In this document: in pieces, positions 23,670 to 33,036 of the stretch
Position numbering within the stretch: the stretch's first letter is position 1
How the letters are laid out: the number at the start of each line of letters is the position of its first letter
Source of the DNA: Cronobacter condimenti 1330
Lineage (GTDB): Bacteria > Pseudomonadota > Gammaproteobacteria > Enterobacterales > Enterobacteriaceae
Direction: 5' to 3'
Length of the DNA: 64,000 bases
Assembly: GCF_001277255.1 (NCBI RefSeq)
Contig: NZ_CP012264.1
Location: forward strand, 3,720,001-3,784,000
Program-made: the position numbers and the translations under genes
The notes under the pieces: generated by a model
Told to the model about the DNA's origin: nothing
Database searches by the model: none
What the model saw: only the letters and a program-made list of their open reading frames with translations

Positions 23670-25049
23670 TTAGCGCGCAGAGGCCAGCTCGGCTTTTTTC
23701 GAAAGCGCATCCAGGAGCTTCTGATGAATACCGCCGAAACCGCCGTTACTCATCACCAGGATGTGATCGCCCGGCTGCGCGGTTTTGGTAATCATCTCGA
23801 CCAGCGTGTCGATATCGGCGCTCCAGTGCGCAGGCTGAATGCAGGCGTCCGCCACTTCCGCCACCTGCCACGGAATGTGGTGCGGCTGGAACAGGAAGAC
23901 TTCGTCGGCACGCCCAAGCGACGGCGCCAAATCGTCTTTGCAGACGCCCATTTTCATGGTGTTGGAGCGCGGCTCCAGCACCGCAATGATGCGCGCGGTG
24001 CCGCCCACCTTGCCGCGCAGGGCAGCGAGCGTGGCGAGAATAGCGGTCGGATGATGTGCGAAATCATCATAAACGGTCACGCCGTTGGCTTCGCCACGCA
24101 GTTCAAGGCGGCGGCGGGCGTTAACGAATGAACCGAGCGCCTGCGCGGCATCAGCAGGCGTCACGCCCACGTGGCGCGCCGCAGCGATGGCCGCCAGCCC
24201 ATTATGCATGTTGTGCTCGCCCACCAGTTGCCACTCGACCTGGCCTACACATTCGCCATCCAGCCAGACTTCCCATTTCGAGGCGTCGTTGGTGAGCTTT
24301 TTCGCCTGCCAGCGGCCCTGCTCGCCAATCTGCTCCTGCTCGCTCCAGCAGCCCATCGCCATGACCTGTTTCAGGTTAATGTCGTTTTCAGGCCAGATGA
24401 TTTTCCCCTGCCCTGGCACGATGCGCACAAGGTGGTGGAATTGCTTCTGGATAGCTTTCAGATCGTCAAAGATATCGGCATGGTCGAATTCAAGGTTGTT
24501 CAGCACCAGCGTACGCGGCGCGTAGTGAACGAACTTCGAGCGTTTATCAAAGAACGCGCAGTCATATTCGTCCGCTTCGATGACGAAGAACGGGCTTTCA
24601 CCGAGACGCGCGGAGACGTCAAAATTGCCCGGCACGCCGCCGATGACAAAACCCGGCTTGTAGCCGCAGGCTTCCAGAATCCAGGTCGCCATGCCTGCCG
24701 TGGTGGTTTTACCGTGGGTGCCCGCCACCGCCACGACCCAGCGGTCGCGCAGGACGAAATCGTGCAGCCACTGCGGGCCGGACATATAAGGAATGCCCTG
24801 CTCCAGCACAGCCTCGACGCACGGATTGCCGCGCGTCATGGCGTTGCCGATCACCACGAGATCCGGGCGCGGCTCCAGCTGCGAGGCGTCATAGCCCTGA
24901 ATTAAGTCGATCCCTTGCTTTTCCAGCAGGGTACTCATCGGCGGATAGACGTTGGCGTCCGAGCCCGTCACTTCATGACCCAGCGAGCGCGCCAGCATTG
25001 CCACGCCGCCCATAAATGTGCCGCAAATTCCCAGTATATGAATACGCAT
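23670..25049 (-). CDS. mpl: UDP-MurNAc:L-Ala-gamma-D-Glu-meso-DAP ligase Mpl
   Basis: A 459-residue Mur-ligase-family enzyme with the N-terminal Rossmann domain 'MRIHILGICGTFMGGVAMLAR', the ATP-binding 'VAGTHGKTTTAG' near residues 112-123 and the C-terminal domain with 'VYDDFAHHPTAI'. Mpl re-attaches the tripeptide released from old peptidoglycan to UDP-MurNAc in cell-wall recycling in the cytosol. The start at 25049 equals the E. coli start; a longer frame to 25148 would extend into the fbp promoter. It is divergent from fbp, as in E. coli. Confidence 0.95.
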   Translation of the reverse strand: MRIHILGICGTFMGGVAMLARSLGHEVTGSDANVYPPMSTLLEKQGIDLIQGYDASQLEPRPDLVVIGNAMTRGNPCVEAVLEQGIPYMSGPQWLHDFVLRDRWVVAVAGTHGKTTTAGMATWILEACGYKPGFVIGGVPGNFDVSARLGESPFFVIEADEYDCAFFDKRSKFVHYAPRTLVLNNLEFDHADIFDDLKAIQKQFHHLVRIVPGQGKIIWPENDINLKQVMAMGCWSEQEQIGEQGRWQAKKLTNDASKWEVWLDGECVGQVEWQLVGEHNMHNGLAAIAAARHVGVTPADAAQALGSFVNARRRLELRGEANGVTVYDDFAHHPTAILATLAALRGKVGGTARIIAVLEPRSNTMKMGVCKDDLAPSLGRADEVFLFQPHHIPWQVAEVADACIQPAHWSADIDTLVEMITKTAQPGDHILVMSNGGFGGIHQKLLDALSKKAELASAR

Positions 25050-25224
25050 AGGTACAGTCCTTATTAAAACTGAGGCACATTCTACCTGTATGAAGCGGGC
25101 CGAATAAATGCATTTCAGGATAATCCGCATTTTGCTGGCGCGATTCACCTATGCGCTACAATTTGAATCTTTGTTAAGATTGTTGCGATCGCTTTACTCA
25201 ACTTCAGGATGCAGGGAAAGTGTT

Positions 25225-26223
25225 ATGAAAACGTTAGGTGAATTTATTGTCGAAAAGCAGCACGAATTTTCTCACGCCACCGGGGAACTGACGGCGCTGC
25301 TGTCGGCAATAAAGCTTGGCGCGAAGATCATCCACCGCGATATCAATAAGGCCGGTCTGGTCGATATCCTGGGTGCCAGCGGCGTCGAAAACGTGCAGGG
25401 TGAGACGCAGCAGAAACTCGATCTGTTCGCTAATGAAAAGCTGAAAGCTGCCCTTAAGGCCCGCGATATCGTGGCGGGCATCGCCTCCGAAGAAGAGGAC
25501 GAGATTGTCGTTTTCGAAGGGTGCGAACATGCGAAATATGTTGTGCTGATGGACCCGCTGGACGGCTCTTCGAACATTGATGTTAACGTCTCTGTCGGTA
25601 CCATTTTCTCTATTTATCGCCGCGTTACGCCGGTCGGCACGCCGGTAACCATGGAAGATTTCCTGCAGCCTGGCAGCCAGCAGGTTGCCGCGGGTTACGT
25701 GGTTTACGGCTCCTCCACCATGCTGGTTTACACCACCGGTTGCGGCGTGCACGCGTTTACCTACGATCCGTCACTCGGCGTGTTCTGCCTGAGCCAGGAG
25801 CGTATGCGCTTCCCGGCAAGCGGCAACACGTACTCCATTAACGAAGGGAACTACATCAAATTCCCGACGGGCGTGAAAAAGTACATTAAATATTGCCAGG
25901 AAGAGGACAAAGCGACCCAGCGCCCGTACACCTCGCGCTATATCGGTTCGCTGGTAGCGGATTTCCACCGCAACCTGTTAAAAGGCGGGATCTACCTCTA
26001 TCCGAGCACCGCAAGCCACCCGGAAGGTAAGCTGCGCCTGCTGTACGAATGCAACCCGATGGCGTTCCTGGCCGAACAGGCAGGCGGCAAAGCGAGCGAC
26101 GGCAAACAGCGCATTCTGGACATTAAGCCAGACAGCCTGCACCAGCGTCGTCCGTTCTTTGTCGGCACCGAGCAGATGGTCAATGACGTGGAGCGGTTTA
26201 TCCGCGAATTCCCGGACGCGTAA
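25225..26223 (+). CDS. fbp: Fructose-1,6-bisphosphatase class I
   Basis: A 332-residue enzyme identical in length to E. coli Fbp. The metal and phosphate site 'DPLDGSSNIDVNVSVGT' lies near residues 113-129, with acidic 'EEEDEIVVF' near 91-99 and the C-terminal 'LYECNPMAFLAEQAGG'. It removes the 1-phosphate of fructose-1,6-bisphosphate in gluconeogenesis, in the cytosol, and is inhibited by AMP. The start is taken from homology with 'MKTLGEFIVEKQ'; the longer upstream frame has no homology. A strong terminator follows. Confidence 0.96.
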   Translation: MKTLGEFIVEKQHEFSHATGELTALLSAIKLGAKIIHRDINKAGLVDILGASGVENVQGETQQKLDLFANEKLKAALKARDIVAGIASEEEDEIVVFEGCEHAKYVVLMDPLDGSSNIDVNVSVGTIFSIYRRVTPVGTPVTMEDFLQPGSQQVAAGYVVYGSSTMLVYTTGCGVHAFTYDPSLGVFCLSQERMRFPASGNTYSINEGNYIKFPTGVKKYIKYCQEEDKATQRPYTSRYIGSLVADFHRNLLKGGIYLYPSTASHPEGKLRLLYECNPMAFLAEQAGGKASDGKQRILDIKPDSLHQRRPFFVGTEQMVNDVERFIREFPDA

Positions 26224-26244
26224 ACGCGCGTGTCGGCGAAGATG

Positions 26245-26272
26245 AAAAAAGGCAGCTTCGGCTGCCTTTTTT
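26245..26272 (+). terminator. fbp terminator
   Basis: GGCAGC-TTCG-GCTGCC with flanking A6 and T6 forms an extended stem with a UUCG tetraloop 27 bp after the fbp stop codon. Confidence 0.88.
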
Positions 26273-26343
26273 ATTGGCGTAGTGAACGTCGGGTGGCGCT
26301 TCGCTGCCCTACCAACGCACAACATTCCGCCCGTTGAGAAACT

Positions 26344-27909
26344 CTAGCGGGCGGTTTGCAACCGGAAGGAAGCCATCGCCTCAACCAGCTGCTGCGCCTG
26401 TTCCTCCAGCGAACGGGTCGCGGCAGAAGATTGCTGTACCAGCGCGGCATTCTGCTGGGCGGTTTCGTCCATCTGGCTGACGGCGATATTCACCTGTTCA
26501 ATACCGCGGCTCTGCTCCAGCGAAGCATCGGCAATCTCGCGCACCAGCGTCGTCATTCGCAACACTTCTTCGGCGATTTCATCCATCGTCTCACCGGCCT
26601 GCTGCGCCAGCTCGCTGCCCTCGCCGACCTGGGTTTGGGAGTTACTGATAAGCGCGCGGATCTCTTTTGCCGCCTCGGCGCTGCGGCTTGCCAGCGTGCG
26701 CACTTCGCCTGCCACTACCGCAAAACCGCGCCCCTGCTCACCCGCGCGCGCGGCTTCCACCGCCGCATTCAGCGCCAGAATATTGGTCTGGAAGGCAATG
26801 GCATCAATAACACTCAGAATATCGCCAATGCGGTTCGAGCTGCCGGAGATATCACGCATCTTCTCAATTACATAACACACCATTTCGCTGCCGCGATCGG
26901 CAGTGTCCGAGACCGCTTTCGCCAGCTGATGCGCCATCCCGGCGTTATCGGCGTTCTGTTTCACCGTCGCGGTGATCTGCTCCATGCTCGCCGCCGTCTG
27001 CTCAAGCGACGTGGCGGTCGATTCAGTACGCTGAGCCAGATCGACGTTACCCGCCGCCAGCTCGCGGCTGCCGGTGTCTATCTGCGCGCTGGCGTCACGC
27101 ACGCGCAGTACCGACCGCGCGAGCGACACGCGCATGGCTTCGATGGCGCTGACCAGACGTCCCAACTCGTTATTGCTGGTTGCCGACAGCGAGCGGGTCA
27201 AATCACCGGCCGCCACATGTTCGAGCTGCTCCACCGACTGCGCCAGCGGCTTTAACAGCAGGTGACGCAGCGCGATCCAGACCAGCGTCATGACTGCGGC
27301 GGTCAGGAGCGCCACCAGGCCAATCAACGCCAGCATCACCTCTTTTTGCGTCAGTACGCTTTCAACCTCGCGGCTACCGCGCGCCTCGCCCCAGCGCTGG
27401 AACGCCTGAACGTCTGCATCAAACGCCCGCGTCAGCGGAATCAGCCCGTTGCCCAGCAGATCGTAATAATCATCCGGGCTTTGCTTATTAAGCGCCGCCA
27501 TCATCGGCGCGAGCCCCTGGCCATTCAGTGCGTTAAAGCTCTGATTAAGTTTGCTCAGTAACAGCGCGCCCTGTTCATCTTCGACATCGCTGGTCAGCAC
27601 AGTTTTCAGCAGTTGCTGACCACGCACCAGCTCGCTGGCGATCGTTTTAATCGACGCCGCCGCGTCATCCACCATGCCAATTTCCATCAGGCGTACCGCT
27701 TGCCCCGCCTCGTTACGTGCGCGCAGCAGCAGCGTATACCCTTCGTTCAGACGCATCATTTTTTCGCCCTGCAACGCGTTAATGCGCTGTAAGGACGCAG
27801 AACTTTGTGTGAGTGAATAAATGCCCATGGCGCTCACGAGCAGAAGGAGAAAAGCCATGACCGCCAATAACGTCAGCAGCCCAGTACGGATAGAGAGATT
27901 TCTCAACAT
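26344..27909 (-). CDS. Methyl-accepting chemotaxis protein without C-terminal NWETF
   Basis: A 521-residue inner-membrane chemoreceptor. TM1 (residues about 10-32) and TM2 (about 195-217) bracket a four-helix-type periplasmic sensor, then a HAMP domain and the cytoplasmic signalling hairpin with 'FQTNILALNAAVEAARAGEQGRGFAVVAGEVR' (seen at about 380-412). The C-terminus ends in 'FRLQTAR' and lacks the NWETF pentapeptide that docks CheR/CheB, so adaptation must be assisted by other receptors, as for Trg or Tap. The ligand is unknown. A sigma-28 promoter lies upstream. The gene is inserted between fbp and yjfF relative to E. coli. Confidence 0.88.
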   Translation of the reverse strand: MLRNLSIRTGLLTLLAVMAFLLLLVSAMGIYSLTQSSASLQRINALQGEKMMRLNEGYTLLLRARNEAGQAVRLMEIGMVDDAAASIKTIASELVRGQQLLKTVLTSDVEDEQGALLLSKLNQSFNALNGQGLAPMMAALNKQSPDDYYDLLGNGLIPLTRAFDADVQAFQRWGEARGSREVESVLTQKEVMLALIGLVALLTAAVMTLVWIALRHLLLKPLAQSVEQLEHVAAGDLTRSLSATSNNELGRLVSAIEAMRVSLARSVLRVRDASAQIDTGSRELAAGNVDLAQRTESTATSLEQTAASMEQITATVKQNADNAGMAHQLAKAVSDTADRGSEMVCYVIEKMRDISGSSNRIGDILSVIDAIAFQTNILALNAAVEAARAGEQGRGFAVVAGEVRTLASRSAEAAKEIRALISNSQTQVGEGSELAQQAGETMDEIAEEVLRMTTLVREIADASLEQSRGIEQVNIAVSQMDETAQQNAALVQQSSAATRSLEEQAQQLVEAMASFRLQTAR

Positions 27910-27957
27910 GGTGGGGTCCCGGTAATCGCGATAGCGTGTTCCATTGAAGAAAAAACT

Positions 27958-27984
27958 ATCGGCAATTACCGGAGAAAGTTTAGA
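27958..27984 (-). promoter_or_regulatory. Sigma-28 (FliA) promoter of the chemoreceptor gene
   Basis: On the minus strand TAAACTTT, an 11-base spacer and GCCGATAG match the flagellar consensus TAAAGTTT-N11-GCCGATAA with two mismatches. It lies about 50 bp before the receptor start codon. Confidence 0.8.
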
Positions 27985-28019
27985 CAGTTCAGTCAGATCA
28001 AGATCTTATATCTGAATGT

Positions 28020-29009
28020 TTACTGCGGCGTCACTCGCGTGACCTCCGCGCTCTGGCGGTTTTCCCAGAGCACTGTCAGCCCGCGTTGCAGCGCGATAAA
28101 AATAAACAGCAGCAGCCCGATCGCGATTTTGGTCCACCAGGAGCTCAGCGTGCCATCAAAGTTTATGTAGGTCTGAATCAGCCCCTGAATAGCCACGCCA
28201 AACAGCGTACCGAGCACTGTCCCCACGCCGCCGGAGAGCAGCGTGCCGCCGATCACGACCGAAGCGATGGCATCTAATTCCACCCCCACGCCCGCCAGCG
28301 CATAACCCGCCGAGGTGTAAACCGAAAAAACGATGCCCGCAAGCGTCGCAAGCCCGGTGGAGAGCATGTAGATACGCACCGTAACGCTACGGGTCGAGAT
28401 GCCCATCAGGTTGGCAGAGGTGGCGCTGCCACCGATGGCGTAAACCTGATTGCCGAAACGGGTACGGTGCGCCAGGAAAATCCCAATTACCACCACGCCG
28501 AGCATCAACAGCCCCATTGCGCTAAGCCGCCCGCCGCCGGGGATTTTCCAGGCGAGACTTGAGAGCGTGTCATAAATCGGGTGGTCAATTGGAATTGACT
28601 CTTCCGAGACCAGATAGCTGACGCCACGCAGGAAAAACATCCCCGCAAGCGTAATGATAAACGCAGGGATCTTCAGCGCGTCGATAAGCCAGCCCATCAG
28701 CGCGCCGAACGCGCAGCCCATCATCAGGATCAGCGGAAACGCCACCAGCGGCGACAGGCCCCAAAAGCCGATCGCTTTGGCGAGAAACACGCCGGTGAAG
28801 GCGATCACCGAGCCGACCGACAGATCGATCCCGCCAGAGAGGATCACAAACGTCATGCCGACCGCGATGATGCCGAGGAAGGCGTTGTCCGTCAGAATAT
28901 TGCAAATCACGCGCGTGGAGGCGAACCCCGGAAACTGCGTCAGGCAGTAGAGATAGCCGAGCACAAACACCGCAAGCGTGATAGTCAGCGGCAGGTTACG
29001 TTTTATCAT
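28020..29009 (-). CDS. yjfF: Galactofuranose ABC transporter permease YjfF
   Basis: A 329-residue BPD_transp_2-family permease with about nine to ten membrane helices and the ribose-type signature 'GIIAVGMTFVILSGGIDLSVGS' near residues 46-67. In E. coli YtfQ-YtfR-YtfT-YjfF imports galactofuranose. Its start overlaps the end of ytfT by 14 bp, so the two permease subunits are coupled. It is the last gene of the transporter operon. Nearly identical to E. coli YjfF over its whole length apart from the C-terminal tail. Confidence 0.94.
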   Translation of the reverse strand: MIKRNLPLTITLAVFVLGYLYCLTQFPGFASTRVICNILTDNAFLGIIAVGMTFVILSGGIDLSVGSVIAFTGVFLAKAIGFWGLSPLVAFPLILMMGCAFGALMGWLIDALKIPAFIITLAGMFFLRGVSYLVSEESIPIDHPIYDTLSSLAWKIPGGGRLSAMGLLMLGVVVIGIFLAHRTRFGNQVYAIGGSATSANLMGISTRSVTVRIYMLSTGLATLAGIVFSVYTSAGYALAGVGVELDAIASVVIGGTLLSGGVGTVLGTLFGVAIQGLIQTYINFDGTLSSWWTKIAIGLLLFIFIALQRGLTVLWENRQSAEVTRVTPQ

Positions 29010-30021
29010 GGCGGCGCACTCCTTTAATCAGACCAATAAACCGCGGCGACTGAACGATAAGCACGCAGAGCACCACAATCGCTTTCACCACCTGGTTCAG
29101 TTCCGGCGGGAAGCCGGACAACAGAATCCCGGTATTCATACCCTGAATAATCAACGCGCCGACGACCGACAGCGCCAGATTAAAGCGCCCGCCCATCAAT
29201 GAAGCGCCGCCAATAACCACCGCGAGGATGGCATCCAGCTCAAGCCATAGCCCGGCGTTGTTAGCATCCGCCCCGCGAATATCTGCCGTAACGATAATCC
29301 CCGCAATGGCCGCGCACAGCCCGCTCAGCATATACGTGAGCATGACGATAAGCCGGGTGCTGACGCCCGCGTTTTTCGCGGCGCGAATGTTGATCCCCAC
29401 CGCTTCAATGAACATCCCGAGCGCGGTTTTGCGGGTAAAGAGCCAGAACACCAGCAGCGTCACCAGCGCGATAATGACCGGCGTCGGGAAGAAGAACAGC
29501 GAACCGCTGCCAAGCCAGGCAAGCGACGGCGAGTTGAACGTCACTATCTGCCCGGAGGTAATGAGCTGCGCCACGCCGCGCCCGGCGACCATCAGGATTA
29601 ACGTTGCCACAAAGGGCTGAATTTTCAGTATGGCGACCAGAATGCCGTTCCAGAGCCCGGCCAGCACGCCGACGCCAAGCGATGCCAGAATGACGACCGC
29701 GAGGCTATGTCCTTCCACGGTGAGCGTCGCGGCGGTCGCGCCCGCTATCGCCATCACCGCGCCGACGGAAAGATCGATCCCGCCGGTGGCTATCACCAGC
29801 GTCATGCCGATAGCAAGGAGCGCCACAGGTGCGGCGCGGTTAAGAATGTCGATGGGGCTGCCAAACAGCCGTCCGTCCTGCAGGATTATCTGGAAAAAGT
29901 GGTCTGCCACCAGGCCGTCCACCAGCAGCACCAGCATCAGCGCCGCGATTTGCGGCATGCCGGGCGGAAAGCGTAAGCGGCGTTTCGGCGTACCCGCTTC
30001 CGGTAATGAACGAGGCATCAC
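28996..30021 (-). CDS. ytfT: Galactofuranose ABC transporter permease YtfT
   Basis: A 341-residue BPD_transp_2-family permease, with 'GMTLVIATGGIDLSVGAVMAIAGA' near residues 78-101 as the family signature. It pairs with YjfF as the membrane core of the galactofuranose importer. The first codon is GTG at 30021 followed directly by ATG at 30018; GGAG upstream supports either, and the family annotation begins with two Met residues. It follows ytfR after 10 bp. Confidence 0.94.
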   Translation of the reverse strand: MMPRSLPEAGTPKRRLRFPPGMPQIAALMLVLLVDGLVADHFFQIILQDGRLFGSPIDILNRAAPVALLAIGMTLVIATGGIDLSVGAVMAIAGATAATLTVEGHSLAVVILASLGVGVLAGLWNGILVAILKIQPFVATLILMVAGRGVAQLITSGQIVTFNSPSLAWLGSGSLFFFPTPVIIALVTLLVFWLFTRKTALGMFIEAVGINIRAAKNAGVSTRLIVMLTYMLSGLCAAIAGIIVTADIRGADANNAGLWLELDAILAVVIGGASLMGGRFNLALSVVGALIIQGMNTGILLSGFPPELNQVVKAIVVLCVLIVQSPRFIGLIKGVRRHDKT

Positions 30022-30031
30022 GCGTTACTCC

Positions 30032-31534
30032 TTATGCCGCTATGGCATTCATAATGGCGCCGACCGAGAGTTCCCCAAGCGGGATCTCCGCCACCTGCTG
30101 GCGGTCGCGCAGAATAATCACCCGGTCGGCATAGCCCACCAGTTCTTCCAGCTCCGAGGAAATGACCAGCAGCGCCAGGCCGTCGGCACACAGGGTTTCT
30201 ATCAGTCGGATGATCTCCGCATGCGCGCCCACATCAATACCGCGTGTCGGCTCGTCAAGAATGAGAAACTGCGGTTTGGTCAGCAGCCAGCGCGAGAGCA
30301 AGACTTTTTGCTGGTTGCCGCCGGAGAGCAGTTCGATAGGCTGTTCCGGGCCGGGCGTGCGAATACCGAGCTGGCGAATAAAGCGAGCAGCAATCTCATC
30401 TTGTTCGCGTCGCGGGATTGGGCGCAACCAGCCGCGCTGGGCCTGCAGCGCCAGAATGATGTTTTCACGCACCGAGGCCGCGCCAATGATTCCGTCGGTT
30501 TTCCTGTCCTCAGGGCAAAACCCGATCCCCAGCCGCGATGCCTGCTGCGGCGATCGCAGCGCAGCGGGTTTGCCTTTAACAATGGCGGTGCCGCTGTCTG
30601 CCGGGCGAATACCGAAAATAACTTCTGCGGTTTCGGTGCGCCCGGAGCCGAGCAGGCCCGCGAGGCCGACAATTTCACCCGGGCGGACATCAAGCGAAAA
30701 CGGCGCGATAACGCCTTTTTTGCCGTAGTTCTGGAACGCCGCTACCGGTTTTTCGCTAAGCAGCGTGCGTCCGGCACGCTTAAGCGCATTGCTCTCAAGC
30801 TCGCGCCCGAGCATCATTTTCACCAGCTCAATTTGCGGCAGTTCGGCAGTCTCTTTAGTGCCGACGAGCTGACCGTTGCGCAGCACCGTGATGCGATCGG
30901 TCACTTCATAGACCTGATCGAGAAAGTGGGTGACAAACACGAGACTGACGCCCTGGTCACGCAACTGGCGCATCAGGGTAAAGAGCATCTCGACTTCTTT
31001 GGCATCAAGGCTCGCGGTGGGTTCGTCGAGGATCAGGACGCGCGCTGAAAGATCGATCGCGCGGCAGATAGCGACGATCTGCTGCATCGCGACTGAGAAA
31101 CGGTTTAGCGGCTCGCGTACATCCAGGTGAAAGCCGTAGGAGCCGAGCAGCGCCGTGGCGCGTTTCTCCATCTCCTTGCGGCGCAGCAGGCCGAAACGGC
31201 GCGGCTCGCGGCCAATAAAGAGGTTATCCGCCACCGACATGTTAGGCAGCAGGTTAACTTCCTGATATACGGTGCCAATGCCAAGCTGTTGGGCGTGCGC
31301 GGTATTACGCGGTCGCACCGCCTCGCCGCCGAGCCAGATGATGCCGCCATCTGGCTGATAGACGCCGGTAAGGGCCTTGATGAGCGTCGATTTCCCGGCG
31401 CCGTTTTCCCCCAGCAACGCCATGATTTCTCCGCGGCGCAGGCTGAAATCGACATGGTCGAGGGCCTTCACGCCGGGAAAGGTTTTGCTTAAACCTTCCG
31501 TTCGCAGGATTTCCTGGTTGTTATCGTTATGCAT
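30032..31534 (-). CDS. ytfR: Galactofuranose ABC transporter ATPase YtfR
   Basis: A 500-residue sugar-type ATPase with two fused nucleotide-binding domains, as in RbsA and MglA. Domain 1 has Walker A 'GENGAGKST' near residue 41-49 and 'LILDEPTASLD' as Walker B. Domain 2 keeps 'LLSGGNQQKV' and 'LILDEPTRGIDVGAH' but its Walker A-like loop 'GLLGSGRTE' is degenerate, which is usual for this group. It drives galactofuranose import with YtfT/YjfF. AGGAGAG precedes the ATG. Confidence 0.94.
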   Translation of the reverse strand: MHNDNNQEILRTEGLSKTFPGVKALDHVDFSLRRGEIMALLGENGAGKSTLIKALTGVYQPDGGIIWLGGEAVRPRNTAHAQQLGIGTVYQEVNLLPNMSVADNLFIGREPRRFGLLRRKEMEKRATALLGSYGFHLDVREPLNRFSVAMQQIVAICRAIDLSARVLILDEPTASLDAKEVEMLFTLMRQLRDQGVSLVFVTHFLDQVYEVTDRITVLRNGQLVGTKETAELPQIELVKMMLGRELESNALKRAGRTLLSEKPVAAFQNYGKKGVIAPFSLDVRPGEIVGLAGLLGSGRTETAEVIFGIRPADSGTAIVKGKPAALRSPQQASRLGIGFCPEDRKTDGIIGAASVRENIILALQAQRGWLRPIPRREQDEIAARFIRQLGIRTPGPEQPIELLSGGNQQKVLLSRWLLTKPQFLILDEPTRGIDVGAHAEIIRLIETLCADGLALLVISSELEELVGYADRVIILRDRQQVAEIPLGELSVGAIMNAIAA

Positions 31535-31569
31535 TGTCGGACTCTCCTGTAGCCTGCCGTGCCGTGTTG

Positions 31570-31715
31570 CCCGAATAGCGGGTGCGCTTTGCTTCGCCGC
31601 TCCAGGACACTGCTACGTGTCGTGGCGCGGGGCGGCGGGTTTCCCCCTTCCCTTCCAGGGAGAGGGCCGGGGTGAGGGGCAATCCCTCACGGCCCCCTCG
31701 CCAGAAGCCTGTCAC
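31570..31715. repeat. Palindrome-rich intergenic repeat between ytfR and ytfQ
   Basis: The spacer carries a G/C-rich block including CCCTTCCAGGGAGAGGG-type dyad sequence and 'CCGGGGTGAGGGGC' at about 31645-31680, plus the repeated 'CCCTCACGGCCCCCTC' to its right. It resembles dispersed intergenic palindromes of enterobacteria and probably forms hairpins that separate high ytfQ expression from the rest of the operon. Confidence 0.5.
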
Positions 31716-31725
31716 GCGCGGCCTG

Positions 31726-32682
31726 TCAGTAACCCATCGTTTTCTTCTTCTCTAACATCTCTTTGGCGGTATCCGGCAGGTACAACACCGATTTGGTGAT
31801 GGTCAGCTTCTCAGGCTGGGTGCCGTCTTTTTTGAATTTCTCCAGCGCGTCAAACGCCGGGCCAGCCATGTTCGGGGTCAGCTCTACGCTGGCATTCGCC
31901 TCGCCGTCTACCATCGCTTTGAAAATGTCCGGCACGCCGTCGATGGAGCCTGTCAGGATATCTTTGCCCGGCTTCAGACCCGCCTCTTTGATAGCCTGAA
32001 TGGCACCGATCGCCATATCGTCGTTATGCGCATAAACCATGCAGATGTTTTTGCCGTTGTTCTCGGCTTTGATGAAGCTCTCCATGACTTCCTTACCTTT
32101 AGAACGGGTAAAGTCGCCGGACTGCGAGCGAATGATCTTGATGTTCGGCGCCTTAGAAATCGCTTCCGCGAACCCTTTTTTACGGTCGATGGCCACGCTG
32201 GCGCCGACCGTGCCTTGCAGTTCCACTACGTTACACGGTTTACCCGCGGCGGTTTTCACCAGCCAGTCGCCGATAAGCTTGCCTTCCAGCACGTTGTCTG
32301 CGGTGACGGTGGTCATGTAGAGCGACTTATCTTTCACATCAATGGAGCGGTCCAGCAGCATCACCGGGATCTCGGCATCTTTCGCCTCTTTCAGCACCGG
32401 CTCCCAACCGGTCGCCACCACCGGCGCGATAAAGATCGCATCCACGCCCTGGGCGATGAACGAGCGCACCGCTTTAATCTGGTTCTCTTGTTTCTGCTGA
32501 CCATCGGCGACTTTTAGCGTAATGCCGCGCTTTTGCGCCTCGCTTTTCGCAACGCTGGTTTCCGCCGCGCGCCAGCCCGATTCAGAACCGACCTGAGAAA
32601 ATCCCACGGTTAACGGGGCAGCGAATGCCATAGACGACATGGCTGCCGAAACTGCTGTGACAACAAGTAAGCGCTTCCACAT
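31726..32682 (-). CDS. ytfQ: Galactofuranose-binding periplasmic protein YtfQ
   Basis: A 318-residue periplasmic sugar-binding protein with a signal peptide ending 'SMAFA' (cleavage near residue 21-22), followed by the 'APLTVGFSQVGSESGWRAAE' opening of YtfQ. The rest is a type I periplasmic binding fold with 'GVDAIFIAPVVATGWEPVL' near 79-97. It delivers galactofuranose to YtfR-YtfT-YjfF. It is the first gene of the minus-strand operon, separated from ytfR by 191 bp of hairpin-rich sequence. GAGGAT lies upstream of the ATG. Confidence 0.95.
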   Translation of the reverse strand: MWKRLLVVTAVSAAMSSMAFAAPLTVGFSQVGSESGWRAAETSVAKSEAQKRGITLKVADGQQKQENQIKAVRSFIAQGVDAIFIAPVVATGWEPVLKEAKDAEIPVMLLDRSIDVKDKSLYMTTVTADNVLEGKLIGDWLVKTAAGKPCNVVELQGTVGASVAIDRKKGFAEAISKAPNIKIIRSQSGDFTRSKGKEVMESFIKAENNGKNICMVYAHNDDMAIGAIQAIKEAGLKPGKDILTGSIDGVPDIFKAMVDGEANASVELTPNMAGPAFDALEKFKKDGTQPEKLTITKSVLYLPDTAKEMLEKKKTMGY

Positions 32683-32747
32683 AAAGGTATCCTCGTAGGG
32701 TTATTGTTGGGTAAGGTCCACCTGTGGCGAAACTATAGACAAGCGTG

Positions 32748-32770
32748 GATGTAACTGAATGCGTTACATC
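32748..32770. promoter_or_regulatory. Inverted repeat in the ytfQ promoter
   Basis: GATGTAAC and GTTACATC are perfect 8-bp arms separated by 7 bases, just upstream of a minus-strand TATAGT. The binding protein is not identified. Confidence 0.4.
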
Positions 32771-33036
32771 ACAATTCAAAAAAGTAACAGAAAAGTTAAA
32801 AATCAAGACGCGCGCGATTTCACGCCAGGCGGGATACGACGCGGGAAGCGCCATTGCGGCATCGGGCAAAAATTTTTAGCGTAAAAACACCCTCGGCAGG
32901 CGCTTTGTAAACGGTTTCAGTAATTTATTGAGGATGCAGCTGGCTTTATGGATAAAATTGTTATGGGAAAACGCTGAAAGCACCACCAGGCGCGCGGGCG
33001 AAAGAAAAGAGTCCACGACTTTCCAGTGCAGTTGGC

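Noticed and set aside
29630..31048. A 472-codon open frame on the plus strand
   Set aside because: It lies fully antisense to ytfT and ytfR, which have strong homology; the frame is a by-product of high third-position GC, with no ribosome site or known domain.
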